From contig KV918847.1 of assembly GCA_002049455.2 (NCBI GenBank), positions 1-64,000 of the forward strand: a stretch of 64,000 bases of DNA, written 5' to 3'. This DNA comes from Porphyra umbilicalis. Lineage: Eukaryota; Rhodophyta; Bangiophyceae; Bangiales; Bangiaceae. The translations under genes were made by a program, and so were the position numbers. Below the pieces are notes generated by a model. It saw nothing but the letters and a program-made list of their open reading frames with translations. It was not told where the DNA came from and searched no databases. Shown piece by piece: positions 1 to 11,600 of the stretch; the stretch's first letter is position 1, and the number at the start of each line of letters is the position of its first letter.

Positions 1-1949
1 ATCTGGACATCCGCCGTTCCGAAACCTGAGCTGGCGCTTCACCTCGGATTGCCGGGCTGGTAGGGTCTGCAGCCGTGTGCTGTCCCTACACCCAAACCTG
101 AGAGCGCGAAGGGGGGTTCTTTCGTGCCCTTTCAAGTTCCTGCGTTTGATTTTCTGATTGGCCTTCTTGCAGTGCTTGCACCCCGGATGTACGCACCCTC
201 TGGACTTGGTCACGTGAGCCTTGCTTGGGCGCCCGTAGCCCGCGGGCGGACGTCTTGCTGACCGCACAGGGTACCTGCCAGCCCTCTCACCGGCATCAGC
301 TGCTTCAATGCACCACCTTCTTCCCCTCCAGCTCCGACGGCCCTCCTTCCACCTGACATTGATCCACTTCTACCAGCCGACTTGGCCGAACATGACTGCC
401 ATACCTCGTATTTATGACGAAGCATTCCTCGCAGTACCCATCTGCTCCGACTAGCTCCCCCGCAACCCTCCCCGTCCTTTTCTGTCCTGCACAGCCATTC
501 CTCACGCTGCTGCCTGCATACTCCAGCTGCCTGCCCCCCCCCGCCGTGCAAACACCTCGGGGCTCTTCTTGCGTGGTGCCACCGCCGCTTTGCCGACCCA
601 GAATCCTCCCGCACCAGAGCTCCTGGCGCTGCCAACGCCCCCATCCATCCCCGCCCTCTCGAAATACCCAACGTGCCGATGCGCGCCCCATGCAGTGCAG
701 GTGCGAGTTGCACCATCGTATCTGATGCTCCTCCCGTCGAGGCGTCCGGCAACAAGCCCGGAGAGAAGCGTCCTGTAGCTGTTGCGCAAAAAAAACCAAA
801 ACATATGCCACGGTTTGCTCAGCCGCAACAGTCGCACAGCGGCAACAACATAATAAAGGAAAGAAAACAAACAAGAGAAAGAAAAGGAACATGGTGACTC
901 CCCGAGAAACAACGCTCAAGACAACAAAAAAGGACCCGCACGTGAGCGGCATCAAACAAAAGGTGGCCAAACAACAGAATCAACAGCATCCCAAGCCCGC
1001 AGGCAAGCGCAGAGAGAAAGAAACCAGAGAGACCAAGACAAAACAAGACAAGCACCGAAACTGTGCGGGGAAGAACCGGCCTCGCCGCAAGCGAGGCACA
1101 GGCCCCAAAGCGGCGCGCCACAAACACCGCCGGACAGCATGCACTTGTGCTCTCGTGTTGCACGGCATCCGACGGCGCGGCCGCCGCCCCAAACCCCGAC
1201 CGTATCCGGTAAGGGGCGTTCACTGGTGCAGTCATAAAACGTCACTGACCACGGGCACGCACCGTAAAAAAGCGCAGAACACGGGAAGCAGCAAATGAAC
1301 GGCCATCGGCACAGCAAAACGCAGAGAGTCAGTACATGTGCGTATTGCATGAAGTGTACAGCGTCGTTGGCCCCCGTGCCACTGTACCGTGCCACCGTGC
1401 CGTCTATGGCTGTCAATGCCCTCCCTAGACCTGCCCCGTCCGCGCACGGTGGCGCACACTACCACAGGACGTACGGAAGGCGCCAAATGTTGCAAAAGAA
1501 AGCAGCCCGTGCTGTCGACGTACCTGGTCTTCCCACCAACGCGAACAACCCGGCCACACCGGCACCCGCAATCGCCTCCACACCAACAACCCCGGAACGA
1601 GGGGCCCGGCGGGCGCCGCCGAACAGCCTGAGCTTGTGTTGTCATGTTGACCACAGTCCGATGGCCACGCCGCCTTCTAAAACCACGACCTTTCAGGGCC
1701 GCGAGAGTTCACAGGTGGGATTAAAAAAAGTGACCGGGAACGGGCTTGGAAAGACAGAAGAATTGTCTTGCGGTATGGTGGCCGTGGAAGTGCGCTCAGG
1801 CGCTCGTGTGGGCTGCGTGGGCGCCGGAACAAGGCCCGTCCGGCCGCCACGTCAGTCTGTCTTCCTCAAGCGGTGACTCACTAAAGACCGGTGCAGATGC
1901 ATGCCTCCATCGTCCGTACGGTCCGCACCCGACGTACCCTGACTTGGGA
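1..1949. other. No credible gene
   Basis: Open frames here overlap on both strands and resemble no family I recognise. The stretch 780-1100 is A-rich on the + strand. I see no RNA gene or repeat. Confidence 0.5.
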
Positions 1950-3101
1950 TCATACGCAGAGGCAGTAGCTCTTGACCGCTGCAAGCACAAAGCCTGTGCA
2001 CATGGCAGGCGTGATGTGGGAGAGCATCGCCGCCACGCTTAAAAACGGCCAATCGTTGAACTGCTCCGGAGAGACGTTTCATCGCAGCCAACTGCTTCCT
2101 ACAGAGAGGACGTCCTCAATTGGATTGAAATCAGGACTGTACGGAGGCAGACGACACACCAAAACGCCTGCAGCCTCAATCACGGCCAAAGCGAGCTCAT
2201 CATGGACACGAGCGTTGTCTAAAATCAAGACACTGCGCTCCGGCTGGTCAGACCACGGCAAAGCCGGGTCAAAAGCATTCATATGGGGCAAAAGATGGGC
2301 CAAGGCAAAGAGAAGAAAATCTACAGACGACTGACCGGGGGGTGGTTGGGTGATCAACCAGTCCAAAACCTTGTCGTGGCCCATAGCTACGAAGAAGCTA
2401 GTGCTCTTTCCCTTGTTGTTCGTTACATAGCACTCGGCACGCTCTCCCCGTAGTTTCCAGGCCCAGTTGCGTTCGGCGGACCGACCGCAGCGGTGGGCCT
2501 CGTCCACATAAACACGCGCGCGCAGAGGGATGTCCCACTTAGAGTGAATCCACTGCGCCCGGCTGAGCTCATTGCGTGAAATAAAGCAAGTCCCAATCAC
2601 CTTGCGTGTGATGCCATTCGCAGCAAACATGCGTGACACCGAGGAGGGAGAGATAGAGAAGTCAGTCCCAAGTAACGCCTGCACGCGTCTGATAAAATCC
2701 GATATTTCATCAAGATAAAGCTCGGAGTACTGATCCACGGCAAACAAAACGGCCGCACGCAAGTCAGGGCAGCGGGTGTGAGCATCTTCGTGCTTGTTCC
2801 ACATCTCCAGGTCATAGTGCACATCTCCCGTCTCCCTCACGTATGACAGAAAGCGCGTTAGTATGCGACGCGACATGTGCGCATTGGCTGCAGTATGCCG
2901 CACACTCTGCCCATTGTCAACGTGCAGGGCCACAGCCAGCCACCGGACTTCGGGCTTCTTCATCACGAGCGAGTCCACGACCGGGCAGGGGGTGCGCTGG
3001 TGGGGGGTCTCGCGTGGATACTCGCACCGCGCAAGTCGCTCGCGCGGGCTCAAGACCTCCGCGCGCTCGTGGCATGCATCGCTGTAAGTTGATCGATGCA
3101 T
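1950..3101 (-). pseudogene. Tc1/mariner-IS630-like transposase with premature stop
   Basis: This is a DDE transposase that would cut and paste its own element. The open part (2079-3101, 340 aa) has an N-terminal helix-turn-helix-like segment (about residues 45-90) and all three catalytic acids: D200 in VYVDEAH, D295 in LILDNARVH, and E329 in PPYSPDFNPIE about 33 residues later, as in Tc1/mariner-IS630 enzymes. The frame stops at TGA (2079-2081), 11 codons after the catalytic Glu. Without any frame change, the next 42 codons (to the stop at 1950-1952) read as a typical C-terminal tail of this family (LSHITPAMCTGFV). I read this as a single nonsense mutation of a recently active copy. Codon 47 (Met) is an alternative start. 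I did not find terminal inverted repeats. Confidence 0.85.
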
Positions 3102-3570
3102 CGAGGCAGGAGGAAGAAAAAGAAAAAAAAAAGGAAAAAATAAGAAGAAACCAGCAGTCTCGGAGGATTGTAGTCAGGCCGGAGAGCAGATGCGGGAAGA
3201 AAGGAGATTACAGTGAAGAAAAAGATGATTATTAGGAGAAACGGGTCGACACAAGGCGAGTTGCTGCCCCGACATCCGTGCCGGGCCGATCTCGTCGTCT
3301 GACAGTGCTTGATAGAGACGGCCCAAGGAATGATGCCAGCTTGGAATCAACTTATGCACGGAAATAACTCCACAACATGAAAGCTTGGACCTTAGCGGAG
3401 CTTTCGAGGGCTTTTTTAGCAAAATGTTTGAGTGCACCAACACCTGCTGGTGAACAAGTGGCGTTTGCTGAAACGGTCACGGAGTTCTCCGCGCTCGACT
3501 CGAGTCGAGCGCACCGTGGGGGCCCTTGTGTCTTTGATGCCGCGGCAAGCGCATGGGCATGCGTGCTGTC
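3102..3570. other. No credible gene
   Basis: The sequence holds a purine-rich patch (3105-3150) and nothing else I can name. Confidence 0.5.
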
Positions 3571-3790
3571 TGACGCGGCACGCGGTCACCGCCCCCCCGC
3601 TGCGGTCTGACGCGGCACGCGGTCACCGCCCCCCCGCGGCGGTCTGACGCGGCACGCGGTCACCGCCCCCCCGCGGCGGTCTGACGCGGCGCGCGGTCGC
3701 CGCCCCCCCGCTGCGGTCTGACGCGGCGCGCGGTCACCGCCCCCCCGCTGATGTCAGACGCGGCGCGCGGTTGGTACCGCCCCCCGCTGG
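3571..3790. repeat. 37-bp tandem repeat, about 6 copies
   Basis: Units start at 3571, 3608, 3645, 3682 and 3719, with a degenerate sixth. Each carries TGACGCGGC followed by CGCGGTCACCG, a run of seven C and GCGGTC. Differences between copies are single substitutions (CACG/CGCG, CTG/CGG). The array ends about 200 bp before the start codon of the membrane-protein gene at 3990, so it may lie in that gene's promoter. Confidence 0.9.
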
Positions 3791-3989
3791 TGTTTGCCGC
3801 CGCGCGCGGCCGCCGCCCCCCGCGTCTCCCCCGCCGCCGACCCGTGCGCACGGCGGTCGGCATGGCGGCGCGCCGCCCGCGGCGCCTCGTTGCACGTGCG
3901 GCCGGCCGCCGCGCCGGCGGCGCGCGTGGGTCTTGAAAAGCGCTCACCCCCCTTCCCCCTGCCGGCGGTGCCGACGCTCCCTGGCCGCC

Positions 3990-4410
3990 ATGGACACAGA
4001 CGCCCCCGACGCGGTGCTCGCTCCCCCTGTCGTCGACGGCGAGCGCGTCGGTGCCACGACGTCTGACGCGCCGGCGGTGCCTGCAGCGTCGACGGTGCCC
4101 GCCGCGCCGACGGTGCCGACGGCGGTGACGGCGGCGGCGGCGGCAGAGGCGGCGGCGGCGACTGTGGCGGGCGGCTCCCCCCCCCGCGCCCCCCCCGGCG
4201 GCCACCCCCCCCGCCCGCCCCGCGCAGCGCGACCAACCGGCACCATGTCGACCTCGACCGACGCGTCGTCGGGGTGCCACCCGCCCCCCGGCGCGGCGGC
4301 CGACCCGACGCTCTCAAAGGCGAGCAGTGTCACGCCGCCGCCGTCCCCCCCCCCGCGGTGCCGCGCCCCCCCCCTCGGCCAAGGGCGGCGGCCACGCCGA
4401 CCCGCGGCTG

Positions 4411-4441
<31 letters not shown>

Positions 4442-5490
4442 TTGCCACCGCCGCGCGCGTGGGGACGTGGCCCCTCTGCGCGGCGGCGGCGGCCGCGACG
4501 GCGGTCGCCACCTACCCCGTGCGCCTGCTCGTGTGGGGCACGCGCGGGGGCGTGGTGCTCGTTGCCGCCGCCCTGTCGGCGGTGGCGCTCCTGGGCGCCG
4601 CCCGTCAGCGGCGGGCGGTGGCGGAAGCGGCGCCACAGGCGCTGCTGACGCTCTTCACGTCCCGCCAAGAGGTGGCGCACAACCTCAAGGAGCTCTCCGC
4701 CATGCCCGTCGAGCGCCTCCACGTGTATGCCGACGCGGCGTGCGTGCGCGCGAGCTCCCACGCGTCTGCCACCGACGCGCTGTTGCGGCAGCTGCAGGGC
4801 GTGCCGGACGCCGTGCGGGGGACCCTCGTCGCCAAAGCGCTGGTGCCGGGTGTGAGTGTGACCAAGAGCGAGGAGAATACGGCGTTTGGGGTGGAATCCG
4901 CCGGCACCGCCTCGTCCTACATGGCCTTTTACGCGACGCAGTTTGAGCCCGCGGGGGTGGCGCTGCCCGAATCCTACTCCACCTGCGTCCTCGTGTCGGG
5001 CGTCGACTTGCGCGTCGGGGAGGACGTGGCCGAGTGGGAAACCGTCGAGCGCCCCGTGCAAGTCGGCACCCACCCGTGCCAGTGCCTGGTCGGCGGCTGG
5101 GGGTGCGCCGCGTGCCCGGAAATGGCCAAGGAGGTGACCCGCCGCCCAATCCTCGCGCGCCACGCGCTCTCCCTCGACTTGCAGGTCAAGCTGCACCGGT
5201 GGATGGTGCACCAAGCGGTCGACCGCGCCCGCGCGCTCGGCACCCACGAGCCGGGCGCGGGCGCGGCGGCGGTGCTGCAGCACCCGGCCGCGTTTTTGGC
5301 GGTGGCGACGGGGTCGTGGGAGGGGCCCCGCCGCGCCACCTACTTGGGCGGCGCCTCCGTGCACGGCGTGCCGGCGGTGGAGGAGGCGCCGGCCGGCGGG
5401 CATGATGGGGGGAGGGGGGGGGGGGGGGCTGAGGGGGGGAGGGAGGCCGACGCTGTCGCGGCTGATGGGGGCGGCGAGGCGGACCTTTGA
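3990..5490 (+). CDS. Unrecognised membrane protein (frame changes at a C-run)
   Basis: I do not recognise this protein. The start ATG at 3990 has a strong GCCGCCATGG context. The N-terminal about 120 residues are Ala/Pro/Thr-rich and begin MDTDAPDAV. The frame then changes by one between a run of 10 C (4345-4354) and a run of 9 C (4366-4374). The continuation has two Ala/Val-rich hydrophobic segments (about 4400-4620; the second includes VVLVAAALSAVALLGAA), then a soluble about 250-residue domain. That domain contains LKELSAMPVERLHVYADAA and a cysteine cluster HPCQC-LVGGWGC-AAC (around 5070-5120). The C-terminus is Gly-rich and ends at TGA 5488-5490. Codon bias stays strong on both sides of the shift, so I treat the shift as an assembly indel or slippage site rather than the end of the gene. 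Confidence 0.6.
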
Positions 5491-5881
5491 CGGGGCGAGG
5501 GCGCAACCGACAATAACGGACCCCGTCGGCTCTGCGTTTTTTTTTTTTTCTGTTGGTTCCGCGATTTTTCTTATTGTCCCACGTGGCACCCGCCGAGAGC
5601 CCCTCTCGAATGTCGTGCAATTATCCGTTGATCCGGTCGATTTTTCCACTACAGGCGGTTCCGGAGCGACCCCAGGAACCCGATTTCATATGTTAACACT
5701 GTTGATTTCCCACATAAGCCCGATTTGCTAAGAACTGGTACAACTGAAGAACTGGTGTCAGACGGATATCTGCCTCTCATGACGCGGCGCCTGCTCGCCG
5801 CGAGGGCATCGCCCCGTTGACCTCGCTCCGCTGCCGCGCGAGACCCAGCCCCCCGACCACCCGCCCGCCGGGCGGCGGGAC

Positions 5882-6812
5882 GACAATGGCAACGACCGCT
5901 CCGTGGCGGCGGCGGCGGCGGCGGCAGCGACGGGCGCGACGACGGGCGCGGCGGCGGCGGCCGGCGGCGGCCTGCGGGGCGAGTTGAAAACCGACATTGG
6001 TGCCTTTTACGACGCGCGGTCGGCGGTGTGGGAGAGCGTCTAGGGCGAACACATGCGCCACGGGTTGTACGACACGCCCGAGACGGCCACGGATGAATAC
6101 GCGGCGCAAGTGGAGACGATGCGGCGGCTGCTGCGGGCGGGGGGCGGGGGGCGTCGACGCCCTGCCGCCGGGAGCGACCATCCTCGACGTTGGCTACGGC
6201 ATTGGCGGCGCGTCGCGCTTCCTCGCCAACCGCTTTCGCGGCGTGACGGTGGAGGGCGTGACGCTGTCGCCGCGGCAAGCGGCGCGGGCGGCGGAAATCA
6301 CGGAAACGTTTGGCCAGTCGCCGTGGGTGACGACGACCGTTGCCGACGCGCTCGCCCTCCCCTACGCCGCCGACACCTTTGACGTGGTGTGGTCCCTCGG
6401 GTCGGCGGAACACATGCCCGACAAGGCGGCGCTGCTCGCCGAGTTGGGTCGCGTCCTCAACCCCGGCGGCCGCCTGCTGCTCCTCGCGTAGTGCGTGCGG
6501 GCGGTGGCGCCGCCGGCGCCGGCGCTCTCCCTCGACGAGCGCTACGTGCTCGCGCGCATCCGCGACGAGCATTTGTTTGCCGCGCCTCGCGCCGCCGTCA
6601 GAGTACGTGGCGGCGGCGGGGGGGGCGGGCCTCACCGTCACGGCGGCGGGCCTCACCGTCACGGCGGCGGCGGATTGGACGGCGGCGGCGGCGCCGTTTT
6701 GGGGGCGCGCCGCCCGCAGCGCGTGGCGCTCGCGGGCGGGGTGGGCGGCGCTCGCGCGGGGGGGGGGGTGCCTCTCGCGTCGACGGCCGCGACGGAGCGG
6801 GCGCTGCAGTGA
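5882..6812 (+). pseudogene. Gamma-tocopherol C-methyltransferase-like pseudogene (VTE4 family)
   Basis: The family methylates gamma-tocopherol to alpha-tocopherol with S-adenosylmethionine in the plastid. Recognisable family landmarks, in order, are FYDARSAVWE (about 6002-6031), GEHMRHGLYD, the SAM-binding segment ILDVGYGIGGASRFL (normally DVGCGIGG), VTLSPRQAARA, FDVVWSLGSAEHMPDK, NPGGRLLLLA, LDERYVLARI and DWTAAAAPFW near the end. The gene is broken at several points. TAG at 6041-6043 and TAG at 6489-6491 stand where the family has Trp. There are frame changes at a G-run (6139-6151) and near 6590, and a short tandem duplication near 6625-6665. No in-frame ATG precedes the first conserved block. 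Extensive damage supports a true pseudogene. Confidence 0.75.
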
Positions 6813-8667
6813 GGGAGCGGGGGGGGGGGGGGGGGGTGTCGTTGGCGGCGTGGCGCGGTACGGACTTTTTTTGTTGTTGTTTTTTTGGGCGTGTTGGTTT
6901 TGCGTTTCATGTGTGGGCTGTTTGACTTGGGTTTGTTTTGTGGTGTTTGGTGGCACGCGCTTGCGGTGCGCGGGGCGTGGCTCGTTTGGTGTGCGAGGGT
7001 GTAAAGGGCGCGAGTGGTTTGGTTTGTCACCGCTGTTGAGTGTCCCTGCCTGGCGCCCCCATCCGTCATCACGGCAAGAAAGAGAAAATGGCACCCAGTC
7101 GTCGGCGCGTGCAAAATGCCTGATTGCACCAACATATGAGGGTGAACATTTATGTTAAGGTCCTGATAGACCCGTGGCTGTGACAGCCTAAAAGGGATGT
7201 TACCACGTACAGGGCGGATGGCTGCGCGGTCGATCGGTGTACGCGCGCGTACACCCGCGGGTGTACGCGCTCGATCGAGCGCGTACACCCGTGGCATGCT
7301 GTCGACGAATCGTTTCTGCAGATGGCTGTGAGGCTCTCTCCGTGGACGATAACAGCCTATCGTTAGTGAAGGCGTTTACTGACGATTGACCAGGAATCTC
7401 TCTCACCATCTGGACTCACCGCTGTGCCTGGTACGTGGGCCTCCAGGGGTCTCTCATAGTCCAAATGCTGAGTAGGAAAGGTGTGTCAGTCCAAGCTCAT
7501 TGCCATCCGAGCCAATAAAAAAGAGAACATCACCCGCGAGCCAGGCATGGACATCTCCATTTGGTGGCGAAACGGCTCAAACGGGCTCGCCTTGTCCCGA
7601 TGTCGCTGGTCAAGTATCGCCGCTTGCAAGGTTTGTGATCCTGGGCTGGTGGGGTGTGTTCCACATGGCTTGTTCTGCGACCGCCCCGCGGCCTTCTCCG
7701 CGTCGCAGACAGATCGTCAGAAGAACGACAATGAGAACGGCGCGCTGGACGGGTTTTCTGTTGGTGAACAGGCTGAATGGGAAACTCCCGTTCAGACCCG
7801 CTGCTCCAGGATGGGAACCTGAACAGGGGCTTTTTCTGTTCGGAGGCGCGCTGCCAGTCTCTGCCACCTGCCGTTGCGTAGATCTACGCAAGGCCTTGCA
7901 GTTGCTTACTATCCCACTAAGCTTGGCCAATGAGATCCGTGAGGCGCCGTTCAGGCGTCTGCACAGCTATCTTTGCTCGGGTCAGGCGCAGTGACTGTCG
8001 AGCTGGTCGCATTTGTTGGCGACAGGACAGGACGGTATGCCATGAAATATCGCAGCCCCACGCAAGTCCACAGATGTTTCTACATCAGCCCCTGGTCGGT
8101 ATTGCGCGCACGCTCCACGCCGAAGTCGATGACGCTGCAACGACCTGACAAAGAAAGCGCGCGGCGAAAGTTCTTGGCAATGCGGCGGGTCAGGATGGAT
8201 GCCTGCATCTCACTGCTACAACAGAGATGGTCATGGGAGTTATGCGGCCAGACCGTGACGGGGTGCAGCCCCGCGTTCGATGCCTTTGCCATCTCGGTGA
8301 CTAGGCGGGACCGTCCTTTGGCAGCGGTCTCCCACATCCGGCACTATGCAACCTGCAACTGTCCCGTCGGCAGCGGCTGCTGTGGGAGCAGCTGCTGCCT
8401 CGCTCCCATGCTCTCTGCGGTGCTCGTTCGGGAGAAAGTGCTCCTATGCGGCAGGAGCCGTCACGTCGTCGCTATGCGCCAGGGGAGAAAGCCCTACTAC
8501 GTTTGAAGGGGTAGAGGCACCATTGCCGCGGGCGAAGCGCACCATGGGGCGCGCGACGCCGCCTCCCACTGTCATAAGGGGACGAGGTGAGGAGTTCCAC
8601 GGCGGCCGCGGTGGCAACGGCTACACAGATTTAGAGAGGGGGGCCGTGCAGAGCACAAAAAATCACT
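6813..8667. other. No credible gene; holds palindromes
   Basis: The stretch holds a G/T-rich patch (6815-7040), the nested palindrome at 7237-7292 and a short GGGAAACTCCCGTTC hairpin (7775-7793) related to repeats near 27.4 and 28.8 kb. No open frame looks like protein. Confidence 0.5.
7237..7292. repeat. Nested perfect palindromes
   Basis: A 20-bp perfect palindrome (7237-7256, GGTGTACGCGCGCGTACACC) is followed by a 34-bp perfect palindrome centred on CTCGATCGAG (7259-7292). The two share GGTGTACGCG/CGCGTACACC arms, and the junction GTACACCCGCGGGTGTAC is itself an 18-bp palindrome. The block could form a cruciform or bind a dimeric protein. Confidence 0.9.
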
Positions 8668-11600
8668 TCACGCGAACGTGACGCGCCCTCCCACGACTAG
8701 AAATGACGCAAACGACACCACCTCCGCAAACGCACACCAACCCTCAAGACGCGTAGGCACCCCACGCCAGTAGGTAAGCCGGTATCCTCGAAATCCCGGC
8801 CGCATCGAGCGGCTGGTCCACGGAAAAAAGGGGTTCGTAAAGAAACGGGCGGCGCGCCACTCCGTCGCGGAGGTGCACCTGTCCGACGGCATAGCGCGAA
8901 GCCCCAGTCGCGCTGCCCGGTCGTACCAGTCCGTCTGTACGTCCTCCTCCCGCAGGATGCGTTCCGCGTTCACAACCTCCAGCGAGGGGTACATGTCGAC
9001 ATCTGAGTCGAACGCCCACGCCAGTCGCACGCAGCCGAACTCGGAGAGGATGCACCTCGGGCGTCCCGCGACGCGACGTAGACGCTGCAGCACGACACAG
9101 CTACGCGCCTGGCCCGCAACGGAACGGAGCACGAGCCGCAGCCGCCCCCAGCGCACGCCGTCGTCAAGCCCCTTCTACAGCACCCAAGAGAACCACGACT
9201 TGCCAATGAAGCTGTTGGTGGCGCGCAGGTGCTGCATGACGGCCGGGGCGTGCCACTCGAAGCGCGCTATGATGCGCACCGTCTTGTGATGGGTGACGTG
9301 CGTGTCATCCGCAAGACAGAGCGCCTCCCCGACCCTCTCCAGCGCCCACGTGGCTCGGAGCTCCGCCACGGTTGACCGCGTACCGAGACCAGAGAACGAA
9401 ATGTCGGAGGTCTGTGCGGGAAGGGCAGTCGCCACGGCGGCGTCGCCTTCACGCCCCCCCCCCGACGCAAGCCGTTCGCGTTGCCGCTGCCACTCACGTG
9501 GGCCGTCCGCACCACCCCGTCCGGCTGGTCCTCAGCGTGCGGCTCAGCATCAGCGTCCTGCAGTTCCTGCAAAACCGCCGACTGGGACTCCTCGCAGCGC
9601 ATCATTTGGAGCGCCACGCCGGGGCCCCGCTTGTTGGTTCGACGGAACATCCGCTTGCAGCTGGCGTGAAGGCGCTCGTTCTCGGACGTGTCGCCCTCCC
9701 AAAGATTGCCCCGCCCACGTAGCTCGTCGCCCAGGTGGGCAATCAGCCGGTGCAGCTTTGTGGTATTGATGTGGCCGTAAAGCGTCTGGATGCAATCGAC
9801 ACCGAGAGCCACCGCGTTCTCCTCCATCGCGACGATTTCAGTCTCGGACAGCACGGTAGTGTCTGCGACGTTGTCTCCAAAGAGTTGTCCACCCAACTGA
9901 GCTGCGCGACAGAACGTAGTCAGCACCGCGTCGTGGAGCGGCACGCCCCCAAAGACGTCCTTGTACCGCTGCGTGTGGACGACGTTGGGGCCTGGCAGCC
10001 CTGCCGTTGAGTTCGTAGCCATCTCCTCCTCGGCTGTCGCCGCCGCCGCCAAAGCCGCATCTCTCCCCGACTCGGGCTGCACGTCTCCGTCGACGCTGTC
10101 GGCGCCTGAGTCTGAAGAATGGGCTTGCAAGTGCGTGGCAGCTCTCGTCGGGGCGACCTCCATGCTGTCACTGCCCGTGTTGGAGTGCTCGTCCGGGGCT
10201 GCTGGGCCGACAGCTCCTGCTACAATAAATGGCCAAAAAACGCTGAAGTGCCGCCAGCTCCTGCCGGTCATGGTCGCCTGGGGCTCCTTCATGGGGACAA
10301 AGCACCTTTGGCAAGAAAGAGCAAAGCAAACAGCAATCAAGAACCACAGCAGTCGGCATCGTGTCAGTGCGCCATGTGACAAAACCGTGTTAAAAAAGCA
10401 CACAAGTAGGGGCCGTTCCATCGACCGTATTGAAGCAGAAGGAAATCCATGACCGTGCCCGCCGCAGTCTAGAGAAGCGCTGTGACATACCCTGGTGACG
10501 CGGGCGTCGCCTTGCAGTTACGGCCAAGTTCCCAAAATCGGAGGTTGAGGACGTCCAGCGTCTCTGCCACGGAACCAAACCGCGCGCCTGCTCGGCCCAC
10601 ACACAGAGAATTGAGCACCGCTGGCAGTCGCTGCGCGAGGAGGCGGAGGACGCCCAGCTTCCAGACGTGCAAAACATCAAAGGACACAATGCGATAGAGG
10701 CTCGTACCCCCAGTCCCCAAACCGTGCACCGCGCCCAGAACGGGAACGAAGGGAAGGGCGCTATGCTGCTCCCCCAGCAAGCGGCGGCGGCTCGGTCGCG
10801 GGTCCTCCGCTCGGATGACGGCGGCCTCCAATTGCGCGTCTAGCGTCGAAATGACGTCGCGGTTGACAGCACGAACACGCATGAGCGCTCCGCCGACGCG
10901 CTTGTCCTCCATGCATGGGGAGCAAAAGTAGTTGCACTGGTTCCCCATCAGGCCGAGGATGCTCCGCTCCTCGACGTGGTCGACCACGATGCCGAGCACC
11001 CGCGGAACAAGTAGGACCATGCCGCGTCCAGCGACGGGCGCCGTAACGCCCGTCTCGCTCGCCCGCACAAAAGTCCGAATGGTTACCGCCAGGCACCTCT
11101 GGAACAGATCGTTTCGGATGTCGCTGTTTGCGAGCTTTGCCGCCTTCGTCCGCTCTATCGGCTTGGGGACGTGCTGCACGTACCCAATGGTCACCCACCG
11201 CCCACCACCAGCGATGGCATTAATGATCTTGGCGCGGATGGGGAACATGTAGGTCGCCCCCGACCACGACACGAGCGCCTCGTCGGCGTGTAGCTGGACG
11301 CCCATCACGCGCGCCGCGGCCCCATGCAGCCGCTGCGTGCTGCGCACCTCCAACAGGTACATGTCGCTGTCGAGCGACCCACGCCGGACGCGGTGCGTGT
11401 CGTCGCTGTCCAGGTCAACCACCGCCGGCAGGTCTGTCGAATCCTCATTCATCCCACCCATGGCGGCTCGGTCGGCCGCGTCGTCATTAGGGCCAAAGGA
11501 CACGTCGGAGGCGGACGCCAGCGTGTCCAGGCCAACCTTGAGAAGATCGCGGTAGTAGTACACGAATTGGCGGTCGCCGACGGTGATCGCAACTTCCTGC

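Noticed and set aside
305..1416. Overlapping - strand frames of 130-220 codons
   Set aside because: Cys/Phe/Val-rich translations come from antisense A-rich DNA; no conserved motif or consistent codon bias.
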